Below, piece by piece: positions 8,423 to 16,817 of a stretch of DNA of 64,000 nt. Every line of letters starts with the position of its first letter. The first letter of the stretch is position 1. The notes beneath the pieces are model-generated. The model saw only the letters and a list, made by a program, of their open reading frames with translations. It did not search any database and was not told the origin of the DNA. Source of the DNA: Planococcus sp. PAMC 21323 (GTDB lineage Bacteria; Bacillota; Bacilli; Bacillales_A; Planococcaceae); contig NZ_CP009129.1 in the NCBI RefSeq assembly GCF_000785555.1, positions 2,108,001 to 2,172,000 on the forward strand, written 5' to 3'. A program made the translations under genes and the position numbers.

Positions 8423-9529
8423 TTATTTTCTCAATTTTCTCACGTTTTTGCAATAGTTATCATAGACAATATCCAAAATATTGGAATAATCCAAGACCGA
8501 GTCCTTGTATTTCAAATAAAGAGCTAAATAATCTGAGACAAGGCTTATTGCTTGCTGCTCTTTTTTCAGATCGCTTAAGGTCAATTTTCCTGTTCGAATC
8601 ATTCGGTCAACCCTAATTCCTTTTTCATATGCTTCCACTACTTGCAATTGCCACAAAACAGCAGGTTGTTTAAAACATTCGCCGCCTAGTAACGGTAACC
8701 CAAATAGCCCCGGCACGTTTGCAACATCTAAACGTAATTCATAACACAATCGACAATAAAGATTTCCTACTCGATTGCCAGCATACAGCTGACTGCGAAT
8801 ATACTTCTTTTTAGCATGATAAAAAATTCCCATCACTTGATTAAATTCATCTTTGGACAAAGTCTTTGGCAATGCAAATGGAAAAACTTGATTTGCGGCA
8901 GACAGTGACTTGGTTTTCCCAACCCATCGACTCGAACTAACATAAAACAAATTAGAATAATAATAAAATTGATTATTAGATGGGCAAAATAATAAAACGT
9001 ACGGAAGTTGTCCCGTTTGCTGAAACATAGCTATCTCATAAGACTTAATTTGTAATTGTCCAATCCCTTCACAACAAGGCTCTTTTAAGCCTTTTATCCA
9101 CAGGGGATATATATTAAGTTGCCGATAGCCTTTGGATCGTTGTATAAGCTGCTGAGCAGGGATTAAACTGCATTGAAATTCAATAGCGTATTTTTTATCA
9201 ACGAGTAAATCGGCTCGTTGTCGAATTTCTGATAAATATTTTTCTAATTCTACTTTGGAGTTTAATCGATTGAAGAATTGATAAAGAAGAAGTTTTCCTT
9301 GTAGATGTAAAGAGGACTCGGGTTCGTTGGAATGATGACAATCCGATAGCGTTTTGTGTGCAAAGTGAGGGATATTGATTTCTCCAATTTTCAAAAGCAA
9401 TGGAGCCTGACAAGACGGACAGAAAAATTGCTCGTTCGAACGAATTTCTTGCAATTCTTTTCGCGTATGCTGCCCCGTTAAATAAACCAACTGTTTTTGT
9501 GCAGTTGTAGCAACTAATATATAAATCAC
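8423..9529 (-). CDS. coiA: Competence protein CoiA
   Basis: About 368 residues; needed in relatives for recombination of incoming transforming DNA. Visible features are a CPSCQAPL zinc-finger-like motif followed by IPHFAHK near the N-terminus, then a nuclease-like core (RADLLVDKKYAIEFQCS) of the restriction-endonuclease fold. The open frame extends to 9667, but that extension runs through the mecA terminator, so it is not coding. The real start is unclear: GTG at 9529 directly abuts AAAGGAG, and a non-standard ATT at 9526 is better spaced. Length from here equals B. subtilis CoiA (about 373). It lies between mecA and pepF, as in Bacillus. Confidence 0.88.
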   Translation of the reverse strand: MIYILVATTAQKQLVYLTGQHTRKELQEIRSNEQFFCPSCQAPLLLKIGEINIPHFAHKTLSDCHHSNEPESSLHLQGKLLLYQFFNRLNSKVELEKYLSEIRQRADLLVDKKYAIEFQCSLIPAQQLIQRSKGYRQLNIYPLWIKGLKEPCCEGIGQLQIKSYEIAMFQQTGQLPYVLLFCPSNNQFYYYSNLFYVSSSRWVGKTKSLSAANQVFPFALPKTLSKDEFNQVMGIFYHAKKKYIRSQLYAGNRVGNLYCRLCYELRLDVANVPGLFGLPLLGGECFKQPAVLWQLQVVEAYEKGIRVDRMIRTGKLTLSDLKKEQQAISLVSDYLALYLKYKDSVLDYSNILDIVYDNYCKNVRKLRK

Positions 9530-9570
9530 TCTCCTTTCATTAAGTTTATGAAACACAGTGGATTTTGGCA

Positions 9571-9603
9571 ATAAAAAAAGATCTCCTATATAGGAGATCT
9601 TAG
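9571..9603 (-). terminator. mecA terminator overlapping its stop codon
   Basis: AAGATCTCCTA pairs with TAGGAGATCTT and is followed by a T-run on the minus strand. The mecA TAA (9600-9602) lies in the 5' arm of the stem. Confidence 0.9.
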
Positions 9604-10256
9604 CCGAAATAATGTAGGATATTTGCGAGTGCATCTTCTTTAAACACGGGTTTTCCATATTCTTCAAGACGGTGAATCGTCACTGGAGATGAACGCAAGT
9701 ACTCAGAGATAATACTAACATTATTTTTAATGTCTTCCTCTGAATGTAGAACTTCGTCAAAACTTGTATGCAAGTAATACTTATTTTCGAAATGATACAC
9801 TGAAGATTCAATCGGCACATAAATTAAACGACGTGCAATTGGTAATAACTCTTCAACTTCTGAAAAAATAAATGTATATTCAAGTTTTTTCACATCAGGT
9901 TCATCAAAGACTGGTTCAAATTCATCGAACTCCGCTGTCTCCGTTTCTTCACTTGCAAACATTTTGCGACGTTCTTCTATATCATCAGGCAAGTCGAGCT
10001 TTTGCCCATCTTTTGTTAGTTGAGCGCGTGTCACAGTTACTTCTAGACCTTTTTCCATGGCCTGAACTTGAATCCAAAGTGGACCTTCCATTACGAAATC
10101 GGCTTCTTCGTTGACTTCATCCATCATTTCCCAAAAAAGCTCTTCACTTTTATCTCTGTTAAACCAGATTTCGTCACGGCTAAACCCTCGCTCTTCAACG
10201 TCGAGATAGGAAATGTAAAATTTAACTGTGTTGTCGTTTATGCGTTCTATTTCCAT
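9600..10256 (-). CDS. mecA: Adaptor protein MecA
   Basis: A 218-residue ClpC adaptor. The N-terminal substrate-binding domain reads MEIERINDNTVKFYIS...DVEERGFSRDEIWFNRDKSEELFW, followed by an acidic linker (about 85-110). The C-terminal ClpC-binding domain (about 115-218) comes next, with YTFIFSEVEELLPIARRL. In B. subtilis it targets ComK and inhibits competence. AAAGGAGAGGTG precedes the ATG. A TATACT-type -10 lies about 80 bp upstream but lacks a clear -35. Its neighbours spxA and coiA are conserved. Confidence 0.95.
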   Translation of the reverse strand: MEIERINDNTVKFYISYLDVEERGFSRDEIWFNRDKSEELFWEMMDEVNEEADFVMEGPLWIQVQAMEKGLEVTVTRAQLTKDGQKLDLPDDIEERRKMFASEETETAEFDEFEPVFDEPDVKKLEYTFIFSEVEELLPIARRLIYVPIESSVYHFENKYYLHTSFDEVLHSEEDIKNNVSIISEYLRSSPVTIHRLEEYGKPVFKEDALANILHYFG

Positions 10257-10435
10257 TTTACACCTCTCCTTTACGGTTGGACTAAGAGAACATTACTCAG
10301 AGCCGTGCTTTAGTACTTCTACCTAGTATATCTTTATTTGTAGATAAAGAAAAAGTTTATGCCTATTATCCGAATTGGATGTAAGTACATCGAGTTTAAT
10401 GTATTTATCTGATAAATGCAATTAAATTTATATAA

Positions 10436-10487
10436 AGAAAAGCTGCCCGAGATCTCTTATGAAATACCATAAAGACCGGACAGCTCG
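10436..10487 (-). terminator. Terminator after spxA
   Basis: An imperfect long stem (AGCTGTCCGG...CCATAA against TTATGAGAG...CGGGCAGCT in + strand sense, 10441-10485) ends in TTTTC on the minus strand. Confidence 0.65.
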
Positions 10488-10498
10488 TGTGATTATTG

Positions 10499-10897
10499 TT
10501 AGTTTACCATTCGCTGAGCTTCTAGCAATTGATAAGCTCTAACTTTACGTGGCAAGAAGCGACGAATTTCATCCTCATTGTACCCGACCTGTAGACGTTT
10601 TTCATCCATAATAATTGGACGGCGTAGCAATCCAGGGTGTTCCTGGATTAACTCATATAAACGCTGAAGTGGTAAACTTTCTACATCTACATTCAATTTT
10701 TGGAATATTTTAGAACGCGTAGAGATAATTTCATCTGTACCGTCTTCAGTCATACGTAAGATTTCTTTGATTTCACTAATTGTAAGTGGCTCAGAAAAAA
10801 TATTGCGTTCAGTATATGGAATGTCGTGTTCCTCAAGCCAAGCTTTTGCTTTTCTGCAAGATGTGCAGCTCGGAGAAGTAAATAATGTAACCATCAT
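10499..10897 (-). CDS. spxA: Redox-responsive transcription regulator Spx
   Basis: A 132-residue ArsC-family protein that binds the RNA polymerase alpha C-terminal domain and drives the disulfide-stress response. The redox switch CTSC is at residues 11-14. [15 protein letters not shown] and the C-terminal helical [15 protein letters not shown] follow, as in B. subtilis Spx (131 residues). Two consecutive ATGs (10897, 10894) follow GGAAGTG; the second gives the family's usual [10 protein letters not shown]. Two TATAAT boxes lie upstream (minus strand, at 10960-10965 and 10985-10990), which suggests more than one promoter. Its degradation adaptor spxH is 4.4 kb away. Confidence 0.96.
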   Translation of the reverse strand: MMVTLFTSPSCTSCRKAKAWLEEHDIPYTERNIFSEPLTISEIKEILRMTEDGTDEIISTRSKIFQKLNVDVESLPLQRLYELIQEHPGLLRRPIIMDEKRLQVGYNEDEIRRFLPRKVRAYQLLEAQRMVN

Positions 10898-11254
10898 AGT
10901 GGAGCACTTCCTTTCGGATTCATGAAAATTTAATGTAATTCATTTTCCAATTTAGAATCATTATAGTTTAGAGGCTCTACATTCATTATACAATGTATGC
11001 AGTTATTTTAATAGTGTATCTCAGTAATTAATTTAATAAAGGAGCTTTTTGTCACAATTTGACTATATATTCATTATATTTTTATTGCTACATTCTAAAT
11101 TTACCCCATTTAAAGTTGTCGCAAACTTCTAAACTAACATTTTTATTCTCATTTACAAAATCTTTTTGAAAATAAGTTCTACACTTATATATTACGTTTG
11201 AAATCAGGAAAAGTTTCATATCTGTATAATTTTAATGAAATTATCACATATCGG
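10898..11254. other. AT-rich spacer upstream of spxA
   Basis: These 357 bp contain two minus-strand TATAAT hexamers (10960-10965 and 10985-10990) without convincing -35 elements. The remainder (11000-11254) is AT-rich with no ORF, strong hairpin or recognised motif. No clear terminator follows the upstream glycosyl-hydrolase-like gene. Confidence 0.5.
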
Positions 11255-12475
11255 TTAAGGAGTATAGTCTACACCTTTTGAATATGAATTTCCTGCGTTC
11301 CAAAGAAGATATTCTTCTATTCCATGTTCGTTCAATGCTTTGATTTGTGCTTCTACTTCTGCTTTTCCATAGCTCTTGTAATTACCTGCACCTAAGTAAC
11401 TTGCAGTGAAATCTTGAAGCCAAGGTCTTGATACAGGTGGATTTTTTAATTTACCTAATACCTTATTTTCTGCTTTTGCATATTCACTGACTAGTTTATA
11501 AGGTTGTAAATCAGGATTCGAAATACCAAAATAAGCAGTTCCCCAATGACTTGGGTATATCATTGACGAAATAACATCTACGTTCTCAGAGATTTTCGAA
11601 AAATTTTGTCCAATACCAGGTGCTTCAGGTAAAGTAGCAGCATATCCGAATATATCGACTGATACTTCTATTCCATAAGGCTCTAATTGCTCTTTAGCAT
11701 AGGCTACGAAGTCTGTTACCGCCTCTACTCTTCTTTGTATTGGATCAGCTTTAGAGTCTTCGTACTCGCCAAAAGAATAAGTTAAATCATCTGCACGATT
11801 TTCAAACCCTTCTGGAAATCTCACATAATCAAATTGAACTTCTTTAAATCCAAGTTTTGCAGCCTCAATGGCAATTTGAACGTTATAATCCCATACTTCT
11901 TTAAGAAAAGGATTAACAAATGAATCACCACCGTTATTTTTCCAAACTTGATCGCCTTCCATAAACGTTAGCTCAGGCCGCTTTTCCGCTAACAAGGTAT
12001 CTTTAAACACAACGACGCGTGCGATCGGATAGATCTCTTTTTCTTCTAATCTTTCTAGCATTGCTCGCGGATTTTTTATCAATGCTTGACCAATTTCTAG
12101 CTCTGCTAATGAAGAGCCTTCTTCAGGTATATACGTTAAGTGCCCTACATCTTCCTTTATATCAATTACCATTGCATTTAAGTCTGTCGTCTCTACAAGA
12201 TTAATCAATGAATCGAATCGTTCTCCTCCAGCAGAATGAGCTGTAACGAAAATTCCTCGAACAGCATCCGGATAATTAAATTCTAGTCCTGAATCAAATT
12301 TAAATAAGCCAGAGGAAGCTAACACTTGTGAGTCTAGTTGAACTGTATGATAAGTCCTCGGCGTAAAATCAGGCGTTTTTTCTTTCTCAGCTGCATATAC
12401 GTTCCCTGCACCTACTAATCCAATACTTACTGTACAAATAGCTAACCACTTCCAGGTTGTTATCATTACCCGCAC
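11255..12475 (-). CDS. Secreted putative glycosyl-hydrolase-domain protein (DUF4015-like)
   Basis: 406 residues with an N-terminal signal peptide (basic start, hydrophobic LAICTVSIGLVGAGNVYA, cleavage near AYA|AEKE). The rest resembles the DUF4015 TIM-barrel family: RGIFVTAHSAGG, NAMVIDIKEDVG, PIARVVVFKD, FKEVQFDYVRFPEG, EVSVDIFGYA and ISSMIYPSHW. The strand-end acidic residues suggest a carbohydrate-active fold, but the substrate is unknown. It has no cell-wall-binding repeats and no lipobox, so it is probably released or wall-associated. It stands alone between the opp operon and spxA. The family call is from memory of motifs. Confidence 0.72.
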   Translation of the reverse strand: MRVMITTWKWLAICTVSIGLVGAGNVYAAEKEKTPDFTPRTYHTVQLDSQVLASSGLFKFDSGLEFNYPDAVRGIFVTAHSAGGERFDSLINLVETTDLNAMVIDIKEDVGHLTYIPEEGSSLAELEIGQALIKNPRAMLERLEEKEIYPIARVVVFKDTLLAEKRPELTFMEGDQVWKNNGGDSFVNPFLKEVWDYNVQIAIEAAKLGFKEVQFDYVRFPEGFENRADDLTYSFGEYEDSKADPIQRRVEAVTDFVAYAKEQLEPYGIEVSVDIFGYAATLPEAPGIGQNFSKISENVDVISSMIYPSHWGTAYFGISNPDLQPYKLVSEYAKAENKVLGKLKNPPVSRPWLQDFTASYLGAGNYKSYGKAEVEAQIKALNEHGIEEYLLWNAGNSYSKGVDYTP

Positions 12476-12625
12476 CCCTTTTTCTACTTTAGCAATAGAA
12501 CTGTTATCAATTTTTTATGGATTAAAAATCCATTTGATTCATGTTATCCATTGTTCTTCCATTCTATCATTTTTTTGACTTCTTAAAGTGAAATAATTAT
12601 GTTAAATCTAAAGATGTTTGAACAT

Positions 12626-12660
12626 AAAAAAACAATGTCCCGAAGGACATTGTTTTTTTA
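12626..12660 (-). terminator. opp operon terminator
   Basis: ACAATGTCC-TTCG-GGACATTGT flanked by A and T runs directly follows the oppF stop. The stop codon itself is the first three bases of the element. Confidence 0.92.
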
Positions 12661-13596
12661 TTGATTTACTGCTGCTGCTTTGATAGATTCAAACTCACGC
12701 TCTGAACATTGGACAAAATGGCCAGGGCTGATTTCTCTCATCCGAACATCATCAGCTTTTGTATATTCGTGAACGGCAGGATCATATGATTTACGAACCC
12801 GATTACGCTCATAGTTTGGATCTGGAAGCGGAATCGCTGACAACAATGATTGCGTATATGGATGCAATGGATTCTTGTATAACTCTTCTGCAGGAGCCAG
12901 TTCGACTAATTTACCAAAGTACATAACTCCAATACGATCAGAGATATACTTAACCATCGATAAATCATGCGCGATGAATAAGAATGTTAACCCTTTTTCA
13001 ACTTGAAGTTCTTTTAGTAAGTTTACAACTTGTGCTTGAATGGAAACGTCCAAAGCCGAGATTGGCTCATCGGCAATGATGAAATCAGGGTCCACCGCTA
13101 AAGCACGGGCAATTCCAAGACGCTGACGTTGTCCACCAGAGAATTCATGCGGATAACGGTTTGCATGCTCTTTGTTAAGTCCAACTGTTTCTAACAAATC
13201 ATAAACCATCTTTTTACGTTCTGTTTGATTTTTTGCCAAACCATGAATATCAATGCCTTCAGCAATAATGTCCATAACTTTCATACGCTGGTTTAAAGAC
13301 GCATACGGATCTTGGAAAATCATTTGCATTTTGCGATTGAATTTCTTTAAATCCTGTTTTGATTTTTTTCCATGAACATTTTCACCTTCATAGAAAACAT
13401 CACCATCAGTAGCATCGTACAAACGAATAATCGAACGACCGGTTGTAGATTTCCCACAGCCTGATTCGCCAACTAATCCTAAAGTTTCTCCTCTATAAAT
13501 ATCGAAGCTAATATCATCTACTGCGCGGACTTCATTTGCTTTACCGATATTGAAATATTGCTTCAGGTTTTTAATTTCGAGTAATTTCTCAGCCAT
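12658..13596 (-). CDS. oppF: Oligopeptide ABC transporter ATP-binding protein OppF
   Basis: A 312-residue cytosolic ATPase of the importer. Walker A GESGCGKST is at about 43-51, Q-loop FQDPYASLN, signature SGGQRQRLGIARAL, Walker B DFIIADEP and the switch HDLSMV. The C-terminal oligopeptide-transporter extension (PLHPYTQSLLSAIPLPDP) is present. The start overlaps the oppD stop by one base. It is the last gene of oppA-B-C-D-F and is followed by a terminator. The C-terminus has a single cysteine (FVQCSE) rather than the longer cysteine cluster often seen in this family. Confidence 0.95.
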   Translation of the reverse strand: MAEKLLEIKNLKQYFNIGKANEVRAVDDISFDIYRGETLGLVGESGCGKSTTGRSIIRLYDATDGDVFYEGENVHGKKSKQDLKKFNRKMQMIFQDPYASLNQRMKVMDIIAEGIDIHGLAKNQTERKKMVYDLLETVGLNKEHANRYPHEFSGGQRQRLGIARALAVDPDFIIADEPISALDVSIQAQVVNLLKELQVEKGLTFLFIAHDLSMVKYISDRIGVMYFGKLVELAPAEELYKNPLHPYTQSLLSAIPLPDPNYERNRVRKSYDPAVHEYTKADDVRMREISPGHFVQCSEREFESIKAAAVNQ

Positions 13597-14651
13597 TACA
13601 CCGCGCCCCCTTCATAATATCTGCTTCCTGGGAATTTCTTCATGCGTTCAATAACAGTTAAAGGTGGCTCTACTTGAGGTGCGTCTGGATGCAATAACCA
13701 TGTAGCAGCCGAGTGCGTCTCACTAACTTTAAAGAATGGAGGGTTTTGCTCCATATCAATTTTTAGTGCATATTCACTTCGAAGTGCAAATGCATCTCCT
13801 TTTGGTGGATCCAATAAATCAGGAGGCGTTCCAGGAATTGCATACAATTTAGCATCTTCCGTGTCCAAAGAAGGCATTGAACTTAATAAGCCCCATGTAT
13901 ACGGATGTTGCGGGTTGTAGAATACCTCATCAACCGTTCCAATTTCAACAATTTTCCCACCGTACATAACTGCTACACGGTCTGCTACGTTAGCAACAAC
14001 ACCAAGATCATGTGTGATAAAAATAATAGATGTATCGATTTTTTTCTGCAAATCTTTCATCAATTCAAGAATTTGCGCTTGAATCGTCACATCAAGTGCA
14101 GTTGTAGGTTCATCTGCAATCAAGATTTTTGGATTACAAGCCAATGAGATGGCAATTACAATACGTTGACGCTGTCCACCTGAGAATTGGTGTGGATATT
14201 GCTTCATACGCAATTCTGGTTTTGGCATACCAACTAAACGCAATAAATCAATTGCTACTTTTTTCGCTTCAGTTTTGCTGATTTTTTGGTGCTTTAACAA
14301 AGGTTCTGTTAATTGACGCCCAATCGGCATTGTTGGATTCAATGATGTCATGGGATCCTGGAAAATCATCGAAATTTCTTTTCCGCGAATTTTTTGCATC
14401 TCTTTATCGCTTAACTTCGTTAAATCACGGCCATCAAATAAAATCTCACCATTTTTAAATTCTGCTGATTGCTCTGGTAACAACCGCATGATCGATTTCG
14501 TCGTAACAGATTTCCCTGAACCCGACTCCCCTACAATTGCCAAAGTTTCACCTTTATTTAAATCAAAGTTAACCCCACGTATCGCTTTAACTTCCCCAGC
14601 TTGGGTGTTAAAGGAAAGTTCAAGGTTTTTTACTTCTAAAATTTTCTCCAT
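13596..14651 (-). CDS. oppD: Oligopeptide ABC transporter ATP-binding protein OppD
   Basis: 351 residues. Walker A GESGSGKS is at about 41-48, followed by FQDPMTSLNP, signature SGGQRQRIVIAISLA, Walker B KILIADEPTTALDV and switch HDLGVV. The OppD C-terminal domain follows (HPYTWGLLSSMPSLD and AIPGTPPDLLDPPKGDAF). It pairs with OppF to power peptide uptake. GGAGG lies just upstream of the ATG, 15 bp after oppC. The usual CxxRC motif of the C-terminal domain is replaced here by an FALRSEYAL context, so no [4Fe-4S]-type cysteine set is visible. Confidence 0.94.
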   Translation of the reverse strand: MEKILEVKNLELSFNTQAGEVKAIRGVNFDLNKGETLAIVGESGSGKSVTTKSIMRLLPEQSAEFKNGEILFDGRDLTKLSDKEMQKIRGKEISMIFQDPMTSLNPTMPIGRQLTEPLLKHQKISKTEAKKVAIDLLRLVGMPKPELRMKQYPHQFSGGQRQRIVIAISLACNPKILIADEPTTALDVTIQAQILELMKDLQKKIDTSIIFITHDLGVVANVADRVAVMYGGKIVEIGTVDEVFYNPQHPYTWGLLSSMPSLDTEDAKLYAIPGTPPDLLDPPKGDAFALRSEYALKIDMEQNPPFFKVSETHSAATWLLHPDAPQVEPPLTVIERMKKFPGSRYYEGGAV

Positions 14652-14666
14652 TTTTAACTTTCCTCC

Positions 14667-15695
14667 TTAATCTTTCATCTTCGGATCGAGGGCATCACGA
14701 AGTCCATCACCAATTAAGTTGAATGCAATCATGATTAAACTCAACAAGACGGCCGGGAATGCTAAAATATGTGGCGCAAATTGAATTAATGCATACCCAT
14801 CGTTGATCAATGTTCCAAGCGATGCATCTGGCGCTTGAAGCCCCAGTCCGATAAAGCTTAAGAAAGCTTCGAAGAAGATAGCACTTGGAATTGTGAACAT
14901 TGTGTTGATGATGATTACACCTAAAACGTTTGGCATTAAATGCTTCCAAATAATACGGCTATCACTAGCGCCTAATGTACGTGCTGCCAAAACGAATTCT
15001 TGGCTCTTGTATTTAAGAACTTGTCCACGAACAACTCGGGACATTCCCGTCCATCCGGTGATGGTTAAGGCAATGATAATGGCCAATATCCCGGGGTCCA
15101 TAATCAAGATAAAGAGAATTACGACAACCAAGTTTGGAATACCAGTTAAAATTTCAACGATACGCTGCATAAAGTCATCTACACGCCCACCGAAGTAACC
15201 TGAAACGCCTCCGTAAATTACCCCGATTAGCATATCAATTGCTGCTGCTACAAAAGCAATAAACAAGGACACTTGCGTTCCTTTCCAAACACGAGAGAAC
15301 ATATCGCGTCCGAGTCCATCTGTTCCGAACCAGTAATTTACTTCCACATTTTTTAATTCATACAAATCAACTTTTTCTCCACCCAATGTTCCAACTCCAT
15401 TTAAAATTCCTAGTTTTTCAACACCTGGAATTTTTGGCGGTAAGTTTGCGTGAGTAATTGTTTGAGCATTCGGCTCATATGGACTAATAACTGGACCTAA
15501 AAAAGACATGATTACGATTAGGCCAAATAAAATTAAACTAAATAACGCACCTTTATTTTTACGAATACGATACCAAGCATCTTGCCAAAAGCTGACGCTT
15601 GGTTTTGTAATACGTTCAGCTTGTTTAGCGTCTAACGTAATACGTTCAAACGAACCTTTCGGCAATTCTGGGATTTTATCAAAGTTCTGAGTCAT
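14667..15695 (-). CDS. oppC: Oligopeptide ABC transporter permease OppC
   Basis: A 342-residue membrane permease. A cytosolic N-terminal tail leads into the first helix (about 55-75), followed by an extracytosolic loop of about 80 residues. The BPD_transp_1 core with five helices starts at about 135. The conserved coupling segment EFVLAARTLGASDSRIIWKHLMPN is present. YWFGTDGLGRDMFSRVWKG is typical of OppC/DppC. It starts at the oppB stop (one-base overlap), so it is coupled to oppB. Confidence 0.93.
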   Translation of the reverse strand: MTQNFDKIPELPKGSFERITLDAKQAERITKPSVSFWQDAWYRIRKNKGALFSLILFGLIVIMSFLGPVISPYEPNAQTITHANLPPKIPGVEKLGILNGVGTLGGEKVDLYELKNVEVNYWFGTDGLGRDMFSRVWKGTQVSLFIAFVAAAIDMLIGVIYGGVSGYFGGRVDDFMQRIVEILTGIPNLVVVILFILIMDPGILAIIIALTITGWTGMSRVVRGQVLKYKSQEFVLAARTLGASDSRIIWKHLMPNVLGVIIINTMFTIPSAIFFEAFLSFIGLGLQAPDASLGTLINDGYALIQFAPHILAFPAVLLSLIMIAFNLIGDGLRDALDPKMKD

Positions 15696-16630
15696 TAACT
15701 TTTACCTCCTGAAAGACGGATACGAGGATCAATGATGCCATACAAAATATCTACTAACAGGATGATCACTATTAGGAATACCGAGAAGAAGATAGTAGTT
15801 CCCATGATGATTGCGAAATCATTAACCATAATCGATTTAACAAATTGCTCACCGATTCCTGGAATTGCAAAAATCTGTTCGACAACTAAAGATCCTGTAA
15901 GAATCGCTACAGCCATTGGTCCTAACACCGTGATTAACGGTATCAATGCGTTACGAAATGCATGCTTAAATGCAATTTCAGAGCCACTAGCACCTTTAGC
16001 TTTTGCTAATGTAATATAATCTGAGCCTAAAACTTCAATCATTTCAGTGCGAATAAAACGTGCCGCAGTTGCGAGCGGGAACATTGCTAATGCGATAGAT
16101 GGTAACACACTAGACATAAAGCCATCTTTCCACAAAGCTACCGGGAACAAATCCCATTTTAAACCGAACCAGTACTGTAATAAAGAAGCGAATACGAAAG
16201 AAGGAATTGAAATTCCGACAATCGCTATAAAAGTACTTGTATAGTCGACCCAAGTATTTTGTCTTAAAGCCGCAACCATTCCCAGCAAGATTCCTAGGAC
16301 TGTCCCTAATACCATTCCCTGGAAACCAATTTGAGCTGAAGGACCCATTCGGCTTAAAATGACATCTGTAACATCTGCGCCTTTAAATTGGTTAATGGAA
16401 ATACCTAAATCACCTTGCACTAAACCAAACATATAGTCGAAATACTGAACCGGAAGTGGTTTATCCAATCCGTATCTTGCTTCAACGACTGCCCTTTGTT
16501 CTGGAGACAATTTATCTGCGGAAGCCACGGGGGAGCCAGGTAATATTTTCATTAAGAAAAATGTAAATGTAGCAATCAATGCCAAAGTGATGATCATATA
16601 AATTAAACGTTTGCCTATATACTTCGCCAT
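15695..16630 (-). CDS. oppB: Oligopeptide ABC transporter permease OppB
   Basis: A 311-residue permease with six predicted helices: an N-terminal anchor (residues 8-28), then a five-helix core from about 100. The coupling motif reads DYITLAKAKGASGSEIAFKHAFRNALIP, and the family motif IFAIPGIGEQFVKSI follows. GGAGGTGCAC is well placed before the ATG. It is separated from oppA by 187 bp carrying a hairpin at 16742-16784, so part of the transcription probably stops after oppA. Confidence 0.94.
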   Translation of the reverse strand: MAKYIGKRLIYMIITLALIATFTFFLMKILPGSPVASADKLSPEQRAVVEARYGLDKPLPVQYFDYMFGLVQGDLGISINQFKGADVTDVILSRMGPSAQIGFQGMVLGTVLGILLGMVAALRQNTWVDYTSTFIAIVGISIPSFVFASLLQYWFGLKWDLFPVALWKDGFMSSVLPSIALAMFPLATAARFIRTEMIEVLGSDYITLAKAKGASGSEIAFKHAFRNALIPLITVLGPMAVAILTGSLVVEQIFAIPGIGEQFVKSIMVNDFAIIMGTTIFFSVFLIVIILLVDILYGIIDPRIRLSGGKS

Positions 16631-16741
16631 AGTGCACCTCCAAAATAATTCTATTTAACAAGTCTGTCTAATAAACGCCAGACTTGCAACATTCATGAGT
16701 TAGCAGAAAATGGTCAATTTTCGGTTAATTCCTTTGCATTA

Positions 16742-16784
16742 GAAAAGAGAGTATATCAATCTAAAAATGCGATATACTCTCTCT
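16742..16784 (-). terminator. Attenuating hairpin between oppA and oppB
   Basis: A 12-bp stem (AGAGAGTATATC and complement) encloses a 13-base loop and runs into TTTTC on the minus strand. It would lower expression of oppBCDF relative to the binding protein, as is usual for binding-protein operons. Confidence 0.8.
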
Positions 16785-16817
16785 CTATTTTGTTTTCACA
16801 GTAGCGGGATTAAGTTA

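Noticed and set aside
9530..9667. N-terminal extension of coiA
   Set aside because: It translates the mecA terminator hairpin and the RBS of coiA itself; homologues do not have it.
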